Assembly (NCBI GenBank): GCA_965220175.1
Contig: OZ244814.1
Location: forward strand, 62,001 to 126,000
DNA from: VXOZ01 sp965220175
GTDB taxonomy: Bacteria; Chloroflexota; UBA11872; VXOZ01
Direction: 5' to 3'
Length of the DNA stretch: 64,000 bases
In this document: piece after piece, positions 26,240-34,324 of the stretch
Layout: every line of letters begins with the position of its first letter
How positions within the stretch are numbered: the first letter of the stretch is position 1
Notes under the pieces: model-generated
Told to the model about the DNA's origin: nothing
What the model saw: the letters and a program-made list of their open reading frames with translations, nothing else
The model's database searches: none
Translations under genes and position numbers: made by a program

Positions 26240-26995
26240 CTACACCGGTATTCCTTTGCGCTCGCACGCGCCCCTTAGATGCTCCGCCAACCACTTGCCC
26301 TGCTCCGTCACGAAGTACTCCAAGAGAGCGCGGCCCGCTTCAGCGGTGGCTACCTCCGCTTCGTTTTCCGTGTAGGCTCCCCAACTGCCGTCCAGGGTGA
26401 TCTTGTCCCACGTCAAATAGTCCATATAGGCCTGTTCGTCTTGCGGTACCGCACTACCGAACGTGCCGGAGAGCACGCAATCCGGCGCGAGATAGAGCGC
26501 CAAAGCGCGGGATTCCGCGCCGCCGTGCACCTCTCCGCGACCGGCGAGACCGGCGTGCCTGCGCGCCTCTTCCCAGACCCGTGCGCCGCCCTGGTGCGCG
26601 TTTACGACCACTGTGTCCGCAAACTGCCCGTTGATGTGCTTGATGAAGGCCGTAAGCCAGTACGAACCGCCGTGACCGCACGTGAGCACCTGTTTGCGGA
26701 AGCCCTGCGCTCGCAGCCCGGCTACGATCTCTTCCAGCACGAGCATGACGGTCGTCGGCCGCAGCGTAACTGTGCCTGTGAACGATGCATGCTCTTCAGC
26801 CGTGTTGAACGGGAGAGTCGGCAGCGCATAGGCGTTGAGCCGCTCGCCAAAGGCTTGCGCAAAATACTCGGCAACGAGGGTATCAATGTGCAGGGGCAAG
26901 CAAGGACCGCACTGCTCGGTGGACCCGACGCTTATGATTGCAGTGTCTACGCTAGCGTCTGCTAGCTGTTTTGTGCTATTGCGGAAGGAAAGCAT
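26240..26995 (-). CDS. Creatininase-family amidohydrolase
   Basis: 251 residues. Metal site: E27, H36 and D38 in GSTEQCGPCLPLHIDTL, then CGHGGSYW and GEVHGGAESRA, all hallmarks of the creatininase/MftE fold. Family members hydrolyse creatinine or cyclic amides, or act in cofactor synthesis; substrate cannot be read from sequence. AGGA lies eight bases before the ATG at 26995. Convergent with the rhomboid gene. Confidence 0.88.
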   Translation of the reverse strand: MLSFRNSTKQLADASVDTAIISVGSTEQCGPCLPLHIDTLVAEYFAQAFGERLNAYALPTLPFNTAEEHASFTGTVTLRPTTVMLVLEEIVAGLRAQGFRKQVLTCGHGGSYWLTAFIKHINGQFADTVVVNAHQGGARVWEEARRHAGLAGRGEVHGGAESRALALYLAPDCVLSGTFGSAVPQDEQAYMDYLTWDKITLDGSWGAYTENEAEVATAEAGRALLEYFVTEQGKWLAEHLRGACERKGIPV

Positions 26996-27047
26996 ATTGC
27001 GATTCCTAACTACAGCGAGTATGTTGATTGTTAACTAGAAACAATAG

Positions 27048-27073
27048 TCAAGTTGCCCAAGAGTGCAACTTGA
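27048..27073. other. Hairpin upstream of small membrane protein gene
   Basis: TCAAGTTGC / GCAACTTGA, 9-bp perfect stem with 8-base loop, between the divergent creatininase and small-protein genes. Could be an operator or an mRNA leader hairpin. Confidence 0.5.
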
Positions 27074-27106
27074 ACTAGGCGGAATGATCAGAGGAGAATT
27101 GTGTGA

Positions 27107-27292
27107 ATGGAGAGCTACGAGTTCATTGTCTCTTTGGCCGTCACGGTCATGGCGATAGCGGCGCTCTTCTGGCGCTTTGAGACACGAATCTCTGGTGCTG
27201 AAGCGCGCGTTTCCGATCTATCCAATCGCGTGTCGCGCATCGAAGGCTTGCTGAAAGGGTATTTCCTGCAAGCGAGCAAGAAAGAGGACTGA
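27107..27292 (+). CDS. Small single-pass membrane protein with coiled-coil tail
   Basis: 61 residues: an N-terminal transmembrane helix (about residues 6-22, FIVSLAVTVMAIAALFW), then a coiled coil (ISGAEARVSDLSNRVSRIEGLL). AGAGGAGA lies upstream and a clear terminator follows at 27344, so this is a real single-gene unit. Architecture recalls small membrane scaffolds; no family recognised. Confidence 0.7.
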   Translation: MESYEFIVSLAVTVMAIAALFWRFETRISGAEARVSDLSNRVSRIEGLLKGYFLQASKKED

Positions 27293-27343
27293 CTTCTGCC
27301 TCTGACAGCAGAGAAGTCGACCATTCTGTGCAAGACTGGCGAG

Positions 27344-27373
27344 CCCGCCTAACGAAACATAGGCGGGTTTTTC
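27344..27373 (+). terminator. Intrinsic terminator
   Basis: CCCGCCT / AGGCGGG stem (27344-27350, 27361-27367), 10-base loop, followed by TTTTTCCT. Ends the small membrane protein transcript. Confidence 0.88.
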
Positions 27374-28582
27374 CTATGCTAGCACGGGATAAAGCAGTTC
27401 ATCGAAGGCCACCGCCCGGTTGTTGTGGTCGATACTCAAACGCACGGCTTCGGCGATAGCGGTACCGACGACGGCCTGCTGGGGCAGGGGCCGCGACTTG
27501 GCAAACTCGGCGAGCATATCCCGTCGCGCCCGCAGCGCCTGGGATTCATCCATGCCCTCGGTCTCACGCAGAATACGCCGCGAGTCATGCACGCCCTGCA
27601 TCACGCTATCGTAGCCATAGCCCACGTATTCGGTGCCCTCGCCGTCCCAGGGATCGTACTGCTTGAAGAAGTTGGGATTGAAGTGCTCGAAGCCCTTATC
27701 CTGGGTAACGAAGTGTAGCTTGCGGTCCTTGTGGTCGGCCCAGTACTCGCCCTGGGTGCCGGAGAGTTGCATGCCCTGGTTCGTGAGGGCGCTGTTTGCC
27801 TCCGCACAGACCCATGACGTCTGCACCCACAGCACAGACCCGTCGGTCCACTCGATCACGCCTTGCACGGCGTCGTACGCGTCCTGACCCTGCGTGGGCA
27901 GGAATTTCTTCTGGCCGTACCCCCACACCCGTTTGGGCTTGAGACCGGTAATGAAGTAGTAAGCGTCGGCGTAGTGCACGCCAATGTATTCGAATGGCGA
28001 GCTTTCCTCGGCCCAAAGAGAAAAAATGTCCAGCGGCATTTCGCGCCGCTCCTCGATCCAGGCGTGACCGTGCAGCATCTCGCCGAGGTGTCCCTGCCGG
28101 TAGTACCGCTGGGCCGCGCGAATCGCGCGGTCGTGGCGCTTGTGGTAGTCGGTATAGACGTAGATGCCCTTATTCTCAGCGGCAGTCAAAATCGTATAGA
28201 CATCGGAAACCTTGAGGCAAAGCGGCTTCTGCACCACCACGTGGTGTCCCCGTTCTATGGCCGCCAGGATCATCTCGGTGTGCAGATGATCGGGGGTCGC
28301 CACCATCACCACGCCGTGGGAATCCAGGTCGTCCAGCGCTTCCTTGTAAGAATCGGGAAACGAAGCCTCGGGATCGGTGGTGTCGGGATCGGGATAGCCG
28401 CGAAACGCATAGTCAGGAAAGAGAGCACGTACCTTGTGCAGCGTGCTCGCCCGCCGCGAGGCGATGCTCACGTCGCCCACCACGCCGCGGTCTTGTTCTT
28501 GAAAGAGCGTCGGGATGATCACGTCCTGACTGATCATGCCGCCGCCAATGAGGAGTATTGGTACTCTACCGTCCCACGCCAT
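27374..28582 (-). CDS. Gfo/Idh/MocA-family oxidoreductase
   Basis: 402 residues. The N-terminal nucleotide-binding motif is LLIGGGMISQ, VVMVATPDHLH follows near residue 93, and the family EKP motif appears as VVQKPLCLK, with Q replacing E. The C-terminal alpha/beta domain includes YIGVHYADAYYFITGL, which holds the usual catalytic-region histidine. The family reduces or oxidises sugars, inositols and their derivatives with NAD(P). Substrate unknown; a lone gene. Confidence 0.88.
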   Translation of the reverse strand: MAWDGRVPILLIGGGMISQDVIIPTLFQEQDRGVVGDVSIASRRASTLHKVRALFPDYAFRGYPDPDTTDPEASFPDSYKEALDDLDSHGVVMVATPDHLHTEMILAAIERGHHVVVQKPLCLKVSDVYTILTAAENKGIYVYTDYHKRHDRAIRAAQRYYRQGHLGEMLHGHAWIEERREMPLDIFSLWAEESSPFEYIGVHYADAYYFITGLKPKRVWGYGQKKFLPTQGQDAYDAVQGVIEWTDGSVLWVQTSWVCAEANSALTNQGMQLSGTQGEYWADHKDRKLHFVTQDKGFEHFNPNFFKQYDPWDGEGTEYVGYGYDSVMQGVHDSRRILRETEGMDESQALRARRDMLAEFAKSRPLPQQAVVGTAIAEAVRLSIDHNNRAVAFDELLYPVLA

Positions 28583-29205
28583 TAGTCTCTACCCTCGAAT
28601 TCTCTGAATTGGTTCTGCCAACTGCGATTCAACTTGCGCACAATCACACATCTTCACGGAAGTTTGGCTCTGCTCGCGCAGCGGCAGTCTACCATAGCAG
28701 CAGCCATGTCCTCAAAGGAGCGCGATTTCTACAGACTAAAGCTGTGGGACGGTCGCGAATCACCGTAGCGCAGGTTTGCAACCTGCGCCGGGCACGGCGT
28801 GCCCTCTCCCATAACACCGGCGTTCTGGCAATTCCCTATTTCACAATAGTTAGCAGGCGAAATTCAGCGAAAATGGATTCCCGCTTTCGCGGAAATCGTA
28901 AGTGTCAGGTAATTCGTTGCCAGATTTCGTGATAGTAGTCGGTGGCTTTCGCGTGGCTCTTGACCTCATTACATGTCATTCCGAACGGAGCGTAGCGGAG
29001 TGAGGATTCTAGAGTTCTGAGCCAAACGATCTTGCTAGATGTGAATCCTAGATTCCGAGAACCCTGTTCGACGCTCCGCTCGGAAGGACAGTCAAGGTTT
29101 CCACAGTTTTGTGAGGAGGGGATTCTGTCAACAAATCACCTGACATCTACAGGGAATGACGGTACTTGGACAAACCGCGTCTGAGATAAACATCGCCTTA
29201 CTCGC
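28583..29205. repeat. Gene-free region packed with palindromes
   Basis: About 620 bp with no gene. Contains the 21-bp palindrome GCGCAGGTTTGCAACCTGCGC at 28768-28788, a TTCCCGCTTTCGCGGAA palindrome near 28873, and a large inverted repeat at 28979-29085 whose outer arms TTCCGAACGGAGCG / CGCTCCGCTCGGAA match at 13 of 14 positions. Confidence 0.7.
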
Positions 29206-29232
29206 TTGACAGTCGCGCTCTTTCAGTACAAT
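29206..29232 (+). promoter_or_regulatory. Promoter of the first binding-protein gene
   Basis: TTGACA at 29206-29211, 15-base spacer, TACAAT at 29227-29232, about 47 bases before the start codon. The equivalent site before the second copy (30800-30826) reads TTGACC, 15 bases, CACCAT. Confidence 0.65.
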
Positions 29233-29278
29233 ACTTGAGTGCAGTAGTAGGATTGTCATGCACTGAGGAGGCAAAACA

Positions 29279-30634
29279 ATGCCAGGCAAACGCAGTCGAA
29301 TCACGCGCCGGTCTCTGCTTACTGGAGTAGCTGGTGGGGCAGGCCTGCTGGCTCTGGCGGCGTGCGGCACCGCCACCGTAATGCCAGAAGAAGGCGAAGC
29401 GCCCGCGGAAGAGACCAAGGCAGAAGAAGCGCCCAAGGCAATGGAGCCTACCGTCGTTAACGCCCTCATGGTGTTGCAGGGACAGAATGAGACGTGGATC
29501 AACTCCTGGAATACCATCTTTGCCAACTTTGAAGCCGCAAACCCCGAATACAAGATGGAAATTACCGATTCCACATTTGGGGAAGTCACCACGAAGGCGG
29601 GCGCGGCCCTGGCGGCCGGTATCTCCTTTGACGACATTTACGGCTATTTTGGTTGGCTGGGACCGTTTGTCGACGGCGGGATCATCCAGCCGGTTACGCC
29701 GCTGCTGGCGAAGGATACCGAGGTCTCCCCGGATGACTTCTACGAGTCCGGCATTCTCAAGTACAAGGGCGTGGCATACGGCCTCGCGTGGCTGCTCACT
29801 GCGCATCCCATCTGGTCGAACAATGACAAGTTTGTCGAGGCCGGCTTGAAGACTCCCGCCGAGTTGGAAGCCGAGGGTAACTGGACCTGGGATGCCGTGC
29901 TTGAGGCCGCAACTAGACTCACCGTGCGTGAGGGCGATGAGATAACATTTGGCGGCCTGCGTATCTACCCCACGCACACGTCCTACCTGCCCTACTACGC
30001 CTGGGCGTGGGGCGCGGACCTCTGGAATGAAGGCTGCACGCAAGCCACGTTCAACACCCCGCAGTTCGCGGATGCCGTGCAATTCTGCGTAGACCTCTTT
30101 GCCAAGCACAAGGTTATCGGCGGGAACTTCCTCGAGGGCACTCTGGGCATGTTCGAGCGCGCCACGGGCGGTGTACGCCAGTTTGAGGAGCGGATCACAG
30201 CCAACGATCTCTTCGAGATCGGCATGGCGGGACGCCCCAAGGGGCCTAACGGCGACAGCGCGACCGTCATGACACCTATTGGCATCTTCATCGGCGAAGG
30301 CGCCAAGAACCCCGAGGGCGGCTGGGCGTTCCTCAAGTACACGGTAAGCGCCGATGCCTTGCCGGAGGTGGCTGCCACCGGCCAGGGACGCTTTACCGCC
30401 AACAAGCATCTGGAGCCGTTGACGCTCTTCCCGTATGAAGACCCCGAAGTCTACAAGCGGATGGCGGCCGAGGGCCGGCCGGTGCCGCAACTGCTGAAGC
30501 AAGGCGACTTCAACACCGAGTGGCGCGCCACCTGGGACGCCATGGTAGAGGGCTCGCTTACCGTCGCCGAGGGCATGGCGAAGACGCAAGAGCAGGTGCA
30601 GGGCTGGATCGACGAAGGCGGCTGCCTGCGCTAG
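29279..30634 (+). CDS. ABC-type extracellular substrate-binding lipoprotein, copy 1 of pair A
   Basis: 451 residues, start ATG after GAGGAGGC. N-terminus has a twin-arginine motif (TRRSLLTG, 9-16) and a lipobox with Cys29 (LALAACG), so it is a Tat-exported lipoprotein. An Ala/Glu-rich linker (31-56) leads into a family-1-type binding fold starting TVVNALMVLQGQNETWI. YAWAWGADLWNEGC (about 240) and the C-terminal WRATWDAMVEGSLTVAEGM resemble carbohydrate-type binding proteins. No permease or ATPase gene is anywhere in the window, so it is an orphan. A homologue of equal length follows at 30873 and a 28-bp palindrome lies downstream. Confidence 0.88.
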   Translation: MPGKRSRITRRSLLTGVAGGAGLLALAACGTATVMPEEGEAPAEETKAEEAPKAMEPTVVNALMVLQGQNETWINSWNTIFANFEAANPEYKMEITDSTFGEVTTKAGAALAAGISFDDIYGYFGWLGPFVDGGIIQPVTPLLAKDTEVSPDDFYESGILKYKGVAYGLAWLLTAHPIWSNNDKFVEAGLKTPAELEAEGNWTWDAVLEAATRLTVREGDEITFGGLRIYPTHTSYLPYYAWAWGADLWNEGCTQATFNTPQFADAVQFCVDLFAKHKVIGGNFLEGTLGMFERATGGVRQFEERITANDLFEIGMAGRPKGPNGDSATVMTPIGIFIGEGAKNPEGGWAFLKYTVSADALPEVAATGQGRFTANKHLEPLTLFPYEDPEVYKRMAAEGRPVPQLLKQGDFNTEWRATWDAMVEGSLTVAEGMAKTQEQVQGWIDEGGCLR

Positions 30635-30690
30635 GAGCCCAGCGGTACGTCGCATCGTTGCGATTACGCCGCGAAACGTAGCAATCGCGT

Positions 30691-30722
30691 GTAGGGGCAC
30701 GATATATCGTGCCCCTACGTTT
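30691..30722 (+). terminator. 28-bp perfect palindrome after pair A copy 1
   Basis: GTAGGGGCACGATA / TATCGTGCCCCTAC (30691-30718) with no loop bases, followed by GTTTTTG. Works on paper as a rho-independent terminator. The palindrome after copy 2 (32285-32312) differs at one position. Confidence 0.75.
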
Positions 30723-30799
30723 TTGTTAGTTTGGCAGGCTCCGGCTGAAACAAGCGACGTCCCGACCAGCCCGCCTTCACTCACCGGTTCCTGCTAAAT

Positions 30800-30826
30800 T
30801 TGACCTTCGCGCGCATTCAGCACCAT
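30800..30826 (+). promoter_or_regulatory. Decayed promoter of pair A copy 2
   Basis: TTGACC, 15 bases, CACCAT: the same geometry as the promoter at 29206-29232 but with a weaker -10, including the shared TTCAG just before it. Confidence 0.5.
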
Positions 30827-30872
30827 ACTCGAATCGGAATCCAACTCGGTCAAGCGCAGAGGAGACAGAGCC

Positions 30873-32228
30873 ATAGCAAGCGGTCGCAGTCGTTTGACAC
30901 GCCGGTCTTTATTTTGCTTAGGCGTGCGCGGCACGTGCGTGCTCGCGTTGGCAGCCTGCGGCGAGATTTTCACTTCACCGGAAGCGGAAGTGTCGCCGCA
31001 ACAAGAAATCACGGCTGTAGCAACCCCTCCGACCGGGCAAGCCACCGTGGTCAGTGCGCTCATGGTACTGCGGGGCCAAGACCCGGCGTGGATCGACTCG
31101 TGGCACACCGTTTTCGCAAACTTCGAAGCCAAGCACCCCGAGTACAAGCTGGAAATCAACGATTCTACATTTGGTAGTGTCACCTCCAGGGCCTTGACGT
31201 TCATGGCAGCCGGCTTCACTTTTGACGCCATCTACGGCTTCATTGACTGGCTGGGGCTGTTTGCAGACGCCGGCATCATTCAGTCGATTAATCCCTTCCT
31301 GACGTCAGACTCAGAAGTCGCCACGGACGACTTTCATGATTACGGCGTCCTCGGACACAACGGCATTGTCTACGGACTCGCCTGGCAGCTTACCGCGCAT
31401 CCAATCTGGTCCAATGACGACAGCTTCCGCGAAGCCGGCTTAAAGACGCCCGCTGCGCTGGAAGCCGCGGGCAATTGGACCTGGGAAGCCGTACTGGATG
31501 CTGCCTTAAAGCTCACCAAGCGCACAAAAAGCGGCATCTCCTTTGGCGGCTTGCAGGTGTTCCCCATGTTCACGTCGTTCCTGCCGTACTACGCCTGGGC
31601 GTGGGGCGCGGACCTCTGGGATGAAGCCTGCACCGAGGCTACCTTCAATACTCCCGCGTTCACGGAGGCGGTGCAGTACTGCGTCGATCTCTTTGCCACG
31701 CACAAGGTCATCGGCGGCAACTTCCTCTACGGCACGCAAGGCATGGTCGAGCGCGCGCCGGACGTCCTGCGCCAGTTCGACCAGGGGATTGCGGCGCGCG
31801 AACTCTTCAGTATCGGCATGGCCCCCCGGCCGCAGGGCCCGAACGGCGACCGCGGTACGGTCATGACGCCAAGCGCCATCTTCCTTGGCTACGGCGCCAA
31901 GAACGACGAAGGCGGCTGGGCATTCATCAAGTACACGGTAAGCGCCGCGGCGCAACCGCATTTCGCCGTCTTCGGCCAGGGCCGCTTCAATGCCAGCAAG
32001 CATTTGCAGCCACTGACGCTCTACCCATTCGAGAACGCCGACGTCTACACGCAGATGGCGCAGGAGGGCAGGCCCGAACCGCAGTTGCTGCAGCAAAAGG
32101 AATTCTATGCCGCATGGCGCGCGACGTGGAGCGCCATGGTGGAGGGATCGCTTTCCGTCGCAGAGGGCATGGCGAAGACCCAGAACCAGGTGCAGGGATG
32201 GATCAACACTGGCGGCTGCGTGCAGTAA
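30873..32228 (+). CDS. ABC-type extracellular substrate-binding lipoprotein, copy 2 of pair A (ATA start?)
   Basis: Paralogue of 29279-30634, aligning without gaps over much of its length. Aligned to copy 1, the start position is ATA (30873-30875), placed correctly after AGAGGAGA; using it gives 451 residues, exactly the length of copy 1. The next usable start is a TTG at 30894, which gives 444 residues (MTRRSLFCLG) and keeps the twin arginines and lipobox (LALAACG) but has no ribosome site. Mature part: VVSALMVLRGQDPAWIDSW, YAWAWGADLWDEAC and WRATWSAMVEGSLSVAEGM. Frame intact, so the protein is probably made, perhaps at reduced level. Orphan, no transporter genes. Confidence 0.8.
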   Translation: MASGRSRLTRRSLFCLGVRGTCVLALAACGEIFTSPEAEVSPQQEITAVATPPTGQATVVSALMVLRGQDPAWIDSWHTVFANFEAKHPEYKLEINDSTFGSVTSRALTFMAAGFTFDAIYGFIDWLGLFADAGIIQSINPFLTSDSEVATDDFHDYGVLGHNGIVYGLAWQLTAHPIWSNDDSFREAGLKTPAALEAAGNWTWEAVLDAALKLTKRTKSGISFGGLQVFPMFTSFLPYYAWAWGADLWDEACTEATFNTPAFTEAVQYCVDLFATHKVIGGNFLYGTQGMVERAPDVLRQFDQGIAARELFSIGMAPRPQGPNGDRGTVMTPSAIFLGYGAKNDEGGWAFIKYTVSAAAQPHFAVFGQGRFNASKHLQPLTLYPFENADVYTQMAQEGRPEPQLLQQKEFYAAWRATWSAMVEGSLSVAEGMAKTQNQVQGWINTGGCVQ

Positions 32229-32284
32229 CAGCGCACAGCCGCCTCGCATCGCTGCGATAGTGCCGCGTCTTCATGCGGACGCCG

Positions 32285-32316
32285 GTAGGGGCACGACATA
32301 TCGTGCCCCTACGTTC
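32285..32316 (+). terminator. 28-bp palindrome after pair A copy 2
   Basis: GTAGGGGCACGACA / TATCGTGCCCCTAC, one mismatch, followed by GTTCTTG. Homologous in place and flanks to the one at 30691. Confidence 0.65.
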
Positions 32317-32454
32317 TTGCCCTTTCCTGGTCATTCGACGTGGGGCTTCTGCTTTCCTCGCACTCTTTGATCCGGGTCAACGGTGACATAATTCTGCGAC
32401 ATTTCCTCGCTATCGTGAGTGGTAATACAAGCACTTCACGAAAGGAGCGAAGAG

Positions 32455-33516
32455 ATGATTGGCAGGTATGTGACGAAGAGAGAGTTCCTGGTTGGGCCGC
32501 TCTTGGCAGCCCTCCTCAGCGCGGGAACACTGGTTGGCTGTGGGCCCATCGGCGGGACCCTCGACAACCAGGGCGCCGGCACAACGGCCGGCCAGGAAGC
32601 CTCCGAAGGGAGCAGCGGCGAGTCCGGTGGCGAGCATAGCGGCCAAGGAGAAGGCAGAGGCGGTGAAGGCGGAGGCGAAGGCTCCGGCGGCGGCGAAGAA
32701 GCCACCGCTAACCAACTGGCCGCCGTTGAGACCTTCGACATGGTGCGCAGCGGCGCCCGGCTGATCCTGAGCTACGACTCCGGCAGCAATGCCTTCAAGG
32801 GCACCGTGGAAAACACGACCAACAACGTCTTGCGCCAGGTGCGGATTGAAGTGCATCTCTCGAACGGGGCGGAACTGGGACCGACTATTCCCATCGACCT
32901 CGGCCCGGGTGAGAGAGTCGATATCATCCTGCCCGCGACGGCCGCAGCGTTCACGACCTGGGTCGCCCACGCCGAAGTTGGCAGCGGCGGTGAAGGCTCA
33001 GGCGGCGAAGGCAGCGGCGGCGAGAGCGGTCCGGATGGCCCCGAGGGCAAAGAGAGCAGCAATGAGGCCGCCACGGAAGCCGCCATGTCCAGCCCAATCA
33101 CTGCGCTGGATCAGACGTGGACCGGAAATCTCGGTGGACTAGCTGTTGCGGCGCGGTACGATGCGGCAACCCGCACCATCCACTACACGGTGCAGAACAC
33201 AACTCAGCAGGTGCTCTGCTACGTGCAGTCGGAACCGCATCTGAAGTCGGGAACGCAGACCGTGGGCGAGCTTGGCCCCGACGTGCTGGGTCATCTGAGC
33301 CCCGGACAGCAAGTAACCTCCAGCATCGCGGTTGCCAGTGAACCGCAGCTCGCGGGAGTTGCCTTCGACGGCTACGTCATTCACATGGAAGTGTTTGACT
33401 GCGGCGGTACCGGCCCTGCGCCTCACACCGGAGCAGAAGGCGGTGAAGACAGCGGTGGCGAGGGAGCCGGGGGCGAGGGGCATGGCTCCGGCGGGGAGCA
33501 AAGTGGCGGCGGCTAG
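32455..33516 (+). CDS. Gly/Glu-rich lipoprotein with two related beta domains
   Basis: 353 residues from the ATG at 32455 (AAAGGAGCGAAGAG upstream). Lipoprotein signal ends LVGCG (Cys29). Three low-complexity Gly/Ser/Glu segments alternate with two related domains: domain 1 has FKGTVENTTNNVLRQVRIEV (about 122-141) and domain 2 IHYTVQNTTQQVLCYVQSE, each followed by an LGPG or LSPGQQV turn. This NTT-plus-beta pattern resembles FxLyD-type domains. It directly precedes the response regulator and kinase, separated by a hairpin, and could be their sensed partner or their main target. Function otherwise unknown. Confidence 0.72.
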   Translation: MIGRYVTKREFLVGPLLAALLSAGTLVGCGPIGGTLDNQGAGTTAGQEASEGSSGESGGEHSGQGEGRGGEGGGEGSGGGEEATANQLAAVETFDMVRSGARLILSYDSGSNAFKGTVENTTNNVLRQVRIEVHLSNGAELGPTIPIDLGPGERVDIILPATAAAFTTWVAHAEVGSGGEGSGGEGSGGESGPDGPEGKESSNEAATEAAMSSPITALDQTWTGNLGGLAVAARYDAATRTIHYTVQNTTQQVLCYVQSEPHLKSGTQTVGELGPDVLGHLSPGQQVTSSIAVASEPQLAGVAFDGYVIHMEVFDCGGTGPAPHTGAEGGEDSGGEGAGGEGHGSGGEQSGGG

Positions 33517-33588
33517 GACTAACCGACATCCCGCCTCAAGCGGGTGTTGAACCAACCACCGCACGTGCGATAATTGAACCGCACTAAG

Positions 33589-33620
33589 GGACGCGATGCC
33601 TCAAATGGGGCATCGCGTCC
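33589..33620 (+). terminator. Hairpin between lipoprotein and response regulator
   Basis: 12-bp perfect stem GGACGCGATGCC / GGCATCGCGTCC with an 8-base loop. No T-run follows, so it may be an attenuating or mRNA-protecting hairpin rather than a full stop; it sits 26 bases before the regulator start codon. Confidence 0.6.
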
Positions 33621-33646
33621 TGAGGTAGCTTTCAAAAAGGCTGACA

Positions 33647-34324
33647 ATGCGCGGCACCGTTTTGATAATCGAAGACGACACCCGGATCGCAAACTGGGTC
33701 AAGGTGTATTTCGAGCGCGCCGGTTTCGCCGCCGAGGTTACGCACGACGGTGAATCCGGTCTGGCGCTGGCCCGCAGTCTTGCTCCCGACCTGATTATCC
33801 TCGATCTTATGCTGCCCCGGCTCGACGGCGTGGAACTGTGCAAGATCCTGCGGCGCGAGTCCGACGTTCCCATCATCATGCTGACGGCCAGGGAAGCCCC
33901 TACCGAGCGTATCAGCGGACTGGATAGCGGCGCTGACGATTACATCGTCAAGCCCTTCGACCCGGAGGAGGTTATCGCGCGCGCCGACGCCGTACTGCGC
34001 CGCGTCAAGGGAAAAGTCCAGCAGATTCTGACACGCGGCACTATCACATTGAACGAGACGGACCGGAGCGTAACGGTAGAGGGCAAACCGGTGACGCTCA
34101 GCCAGGCGCAAATCGCTCTCCTCGCGACGTTCATGCGCCATCCCAACCAGGTGCTCACTCGCGATCAACTCATCGCGCTGACCTTCGACGACGAATTCGA
34201 TGGGTTTGACCGCGCCATTGACAACCAGGTCGCCCGCCTGCGCAAGCAGATCAACCGCGATGGCAAACAGCCCATTCAGACCGTCTATGGCGCGGGCTAT
34301 CGCTTCGTAGTGGAGGAAGCGTGA
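33647..34324 (+). CDS. OmpR-family response regulator
   Basis: 225 residues. Receiver domain with acidic pocket EDD (9-11), phospho-acceptor D53 (ILDLMLPRLDG), T80 and K102 (IVKPFD). C-terminal winged helix of OmpR/PhoB type ending VYGAGYRFVVEE. It should bind DNA as a dimer when phosphorylated by the kinase encoded next. Stop codon overlaps the kinase start codon. The lipoprotein just upstream and the binding-protein genes on both sides are possible targets, but no operator is recognised. Confidence 0.95.
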   Translation: MRGTVLIIEDDTRIANWVKVYFERAGFAAEVTHDGESGLALARSLAPDLIILDLMLPRLDGVELCKILRRESDVPIIMLTAREAPTERISGLDSGADDYIVKPFDPEEVIARADAVLRRVKGKVQQILTRGTITLNETDRSVTVEGKPVTLSQAQIALLATFMRHPNQVLTRDQLIALTFDDEFDGFDRAIDNQVARLRKQINRDGKQPIQTVYGAGYRFVVEEA

